Shown: piece after piece, positions 6,401 through 7,307 of the stretch
Layout of the letters: every line of letters starts with the position of its first letter
How positions within the stretch are numbered: position 1 is the stretch's first letter
NCBI GenBank assembly: GCA_029857875.1
Contig: JAOUGB010000106.1
Location: 1 to 7,307 of the forward strand
Length of the DNA stretch: 7,307 nucleotides
Direction: 5' to 3'
From: Desulfobacteraceae bacterium
Lineage (GTDB): Bacteria > Desulfobacterota > Desulfobacteria > Desulfobacterales > UBA11574
Program-made: the position numbers and the translations under genes
The notes under the pieces: model-generated
The model's database searches: none
The model's input: the letters and a program-made list of their open reading frames with translations, nothing else
What the model was told of the DNA's origin: nothing

Positions 6401-6520
6401 GCGGTAAGTGGTCAATGTTCGGATGGTCGCCTCCTCGTCGTTTCGCATAAGGAGGCTATAGCCTTGGACATCCGCACTGAGGATAGCGGCGAGCTTGCGT
6501 CTAAATTCTTCTGTGTCCAT
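3428..6520 (-). CDS. membrane class III adenylate/guanylate cyclase with two tandem TolB-like/TPR modules
   Basis: 1030 residues. An N-terminal class III cyclase homology domain (about 8-172) has metal-binding Asp17 in SADVQGYS and Asp60 in ATGDNLLAEF, and transition-state residues Asn120 and Arg124 in GDGVNIAARMEG. A basic segment (about 185-195) precedes one membrane helix (about 196-218). The cyclase should therefore be cytoplasmic and the rest periplasmic. Next come a TolB N-domain-like module (235-372) and TPR repeats (about 383-600). Then comes a second TolB-like module (639-776) and TPRs (about 785-1003), ending in LRKAGLK. The two modules are about 72% identical by hand count. The usual substrate-determining Lys and Asp positions are occupied by Asp56 and Arg113 by my alignment, so cAMP, cGMP or no synthesis are all possible. 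Start ATG 6520 is supported by AAAGGTGA just upstream. Family members normally have one module; the second is a duplication or fusion. The likely role is second-messenger signalling gated by periplasmic binding. Confidence 0.93.
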   Translation of the reverse strand: MDTEEFRRKLAAILSADVQGYSLLMRNDEEATIRTLTTYRKAMTHLIQQYRGRLVDATGDNLLAEFVSIVDAVNCAVEIQRELSERNAELSEDRKMRFRIGINLGDVVEEGERIYGDGVNIAARMEGLAEGGGICISGTVYDAIENKIGLEYEYLGEQEVKNIPKPIRAYRVLSYPGAAAHRVIKAKKAVSKTWRNVVVAAAAVLIVVAAVAIWNFYLGPAPPVEVASVKKMMFPLPDKPSIAVLPFDNLSGDPSQDYFSDGITESIITALSNVSNLFVIARNSTFTYKGKPVKIQQVAEELGVRYVLEGSVQRSVDRVRITAQLNDALKGHHLWAEQYDRKFGEIFALQDDITDRVAMALEVKLTEGEQARIRRGKTDNPEAYEYFLRGLEIGRRFTKEDNVQARKLFEKAVELDPNYAHAWQEIGRMHYRDARFGWTDTPDQSLALAEQLAQKTLAINDSDAFAYGTLSLVYMARRQHEKAIAYGEKALALAPNFADVQAAIALPFLYSGRPEEAIVLVKKAMRLSPYYPAWYLPVLGHAYRLTGQYKEAIDALESWRVRANSRSELPYVMLAFTYVEAGRGEEAQVAVSEILKRKPKASIEGYAKSKFFAYRDPVEIKRALDSLRKAGLPESPPLPLPDKPSIAVLPFDNLSGDPEQEYLADGISENIISALSKISKMFVIARNSTFTYKGKPVKVQQVSRELGVRYVMEGSVQKAGDRLRVTAQLVDAITGNHIWSERYDRELKDMFALQDDITKKIITALQVKLTEGEQVRAADKGTNNLEAYLKCLQASEYIHRINIESITLAKQLSEEAIALDPDYAWAYYVLGRAYHVGMWFGGGISPKQSIAKAIELVQKAIVLDDTLAEAHGRLGFLYSMTKQYDKGIAEAEKAVVLDPNSAMAHVMLGKTLSFASKWQESIPQYQKAIRLNPIPENMYLYSLGLSYGMTGQYEEAITWCEKAVRQAPDSLWAHIMMTVVYSLSGRDEEARVQAAEVLRINPKFSPKGGFYKDEADTELFMGALRKAGLK
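4193..4606 (-). repeat. second copy of the TolB-like module within the cyclase gene
   Basis: Residues 639-776, starting PLPDKPSIAVLPFDNLSGDP and ending KLTEGEQVR, repeat residues 235-372 with no gap at an offset of 404 residues (1212 bp). By hand count 99 of 138 residues agree. Most differences are conservative (I/V, L/M, D/E, K/R), which shows that both copies remain under protein-level constraint. Confidence 0.9.
5405..5818 (-). repeat. first copy of the TolB-like module within the cyclase gene
   Basis: Residues 235-372 follow the membrane helix and a 15-residue linker. The stretch RNSTFTYKGKPVK (282-294) and the ALQDDIT motif (348-354) are identical in the other copy. This is the ancestral position of the module in cyclases of this architecture, directly after the transmembrane segment. 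Confidence 0.9.
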
Positions 6521-6895
6521 TGGATCACCTTTCTAATGTTTTATCAAAAGAAGAGACATTAACATTGGAATAGTGGATTCATGAAATGTATGTCAGCTAA
6601 TATTGATTTATAATATTATAAGATATGGCGGTCAATATTTTATTTTAATTACAAATGGATAACATACTTAGACATATGACAAATTAACCGTTTGGGAGTT
6701 TGATTGAACCTGATATGATTTTGTTAGTAATTTCGATTTCTGACATCGATAAAAGCTTATAAGTTTCTTGAATAACCAAGATACTTATTCGTTATCTCAT
6801 ATCCGGCATTCGTTGTGATAAATTGAGATAATCGATAACAATCGAGCGTGTAAAAAACTTTGATATCTTGATAATCATCTCCGTTCATCAGCAGG
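6521..6895. other. AT-rich upstream region of the cyclase gene
   Basis: No gene is supported in this 375-bp stretch. It holds the cyclase Shine-Dalgarno sequence (minus strand AAAGGTGA, 4 nt before the ATG), the promoter at 6607-6635, and further upstream an inverted repeat TTATCTCA (6792-6799) / TGAGATAA (6824-6831). GATAA or its complement occurs about seven times between 6748 and 6900. The leader from the predicted transcription start is about 80 nt. Confidence 0.6.
6607..6635 (-). promoter_or_regulatory. sigma70-like promoter of the cyclase gene
   Basis: The minus strand has TTGACC (6635-6630), a 17-nt spacer and TATAAA (6612-6607). Both hexamers match the consensus at five or four of six positions with ideal spacing. 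Transcription would begin near 6600, leaving an 80-nt leader before the start codon. The overlapping palindromic TTATAATATTATAA offers a second possible -10 box. Confidence 0.5.
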
Positions 6896-7203
6896 TTATC
6901 CGAACCATCTCTGCCCTGCCAAAGCTACCGGAGTAAAAACGCTCTGACCAACCATCCCAAAAGCGGGAATAGATGCACCAGGTGCACTGAATTAGGAAAT
7001 TGCGAGGAGATCGAAAGCGAGTAAATTTTTCGCTTCTTAATATGATCGGAGAAATTTTCTAAATTGGTTTGAGATGGTTGGAAATAACGCATGAAATCAT
7101 AGAATTCCCCATTGTTACCCCCGACGGTCGGTTTGGCTTCAATTGGAGATAACAAGATTTCCGTTAATGAACGCGATGTCAATTTTGTTGGCGAATAAAG
7201 CTT
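6896..7203 (-). pseudogene. possible decayed gene read in two further minus-strand frames
   Basis: Downstream of the edge ORF two other minus-strand frames carry protein-like text. One (about 7203-6925) contains LLSPIEAKPTVGGNNGEFYD and SQTNLENFSDHIKKRKIYSL. The other (6991-6896) reads SAPGASIPAFGMVGQSVF, then TPVALAGQRWFG and TAA. Successive frame changes along one strand are what a frameshifted remnant would look like. I do not recognise the family, there is no start codon context, and codon bias was judged by eye only. It could be non-coding. Confidence 0.28.
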
Positions 7204-7307
7204 TTATGTATTCAAACTCGGAGGGATGGGAGAATGCCAGAATTTTTGCCAGCAGCGGAGTGTTATCGCCGAATACAATAGCCATATGGCATTCATCATA
7301 CAGAGCA
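7139..7307 (-). CDS. partial ORF at the right edge, C-terminal 55 residues, family unrecognised
   Basis: The minus strand is open from the window edge (first full codon 7306-7304) to TGA 7141-7139. It includes ALYDECHMAIVFGDNTPLLA, FSHPSEFEYIKALFANK and IAFINGNLVISN. The composition is that of an ordinary soluble protein. The opposite strand is also open over most of this stretch (from about 7095, including an ATG at 7206), but that reading is less protein-like. The true C-terminus may have lain further on, since another frame continues with plausible protein text after this stop. It is therefore either a short real 3' end or the first part of a frameshifted gene. Confidence 0.35.
   Translation of the reverse strand, partial: ALYDECHMAIVFGDNTPLLAKILAFSHPSEFEYIKALFANKIDIAFINGNLVISN

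Noticed and set aside
7095..7307. Plus-strand open frame reaching the right edge
   Set aside because: It is open, but the opposite strand gives more ordinary protein composition over the same bases, and the plus frame has no Shine-Dalgarno sequence at its ATG (7206).
1..7307. CRISPR arrays, tRNA or rRNA genes, intact insertion sequences
   Set aside because: No regularly spaced direct repeats, cloverleaf-like patterns or transposase with flanking inverted repeats were seen on either strand.

Overview
The window is a stretch of bacterial DNA with roughly mid-range GC in the genes and AT-rich spacers. All recognisable genes lie on the minus strand. They are, in transcription order from the right: a partial and probably decaying gene at the edge; a 1030-residue class III nucleotide cyclase fused to two TolB-like/TPR modules; a 40-residue coiled-coil ORF; a small STAS/SpoIIAA-like protein; a BBE-type FAD oxidoreductase; and a SAM-dependent methyltransferase. 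Shine-Dalgarno AAGGA/AGGTG sites and good sigma70-like boxes point to a Gram-negative. The cyclase-TM-TolB-TPR architecture, an N-terminus-like coiled coil of the kind seen before PAS kinases, and apparent selenocysteine decoding suggest a deltaproteobacterium (Desulfobacterota). This placement is inference.

The main discovery is in the leftmost gene. The methyltransferase appears to stop at a TGA (239-241), but the same frame continues for 56 more codons to a TAA at 68-70. That extension reads as the proper C-terminal part of an ArsM/UbiE-like methyltransferase, ending in the family-typical FGTIGISLRARK. The TGA falls where ArsM-type enzymes carry a conserved cysteine. It is followed, 17 nt later, by a 6-bp hairpin with a GGA loop, which matches the bacterial SECIS pattern. 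I therefore annotate one 261-residue selenoprotein (Sec205), not a 204-residue truncated protein. The protein contains no cysteine, so Sec would be its only thiol-like residue.

Region by region: 1-67 is the downstream edge with a weak terminator. 68-853 is the selenoprotein methyltransferase. 854-980 is a spacer with a 57-nt compound hairpin. 981-2363 is the flavoprotein, whose translation-initiation leader resembles that of the methyltransferase; the two may be co-transcribed. 2364-2727 is a gene-poor spacer with an imperfect inverted repeat and a small palindrome. 2728-3114 (STAS-like) and 3168-3290 (40-aa ORF) may form a small operon behind a promoter at 3322-3350, although the STAS-like gene may also have its own leaderless promoter. 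3428-6520 is the cyclase, whose C-terminal half is a tandem duplication of a complete TolB-TPR unit. 6521-6895 holds its promoter. 6896-7307 holds minus-strand protein-like reading in three frames, best seen as a gene remnant.

The cyclase probably senses something through its predicted periplasmic TolB/TPR part and signals in the cytoplasm. The methyltransferase and flavoprotein look like a small-molecule or metalloid modification pair. No RNA gene, CRISPR array or intact insertion sequence was seen.
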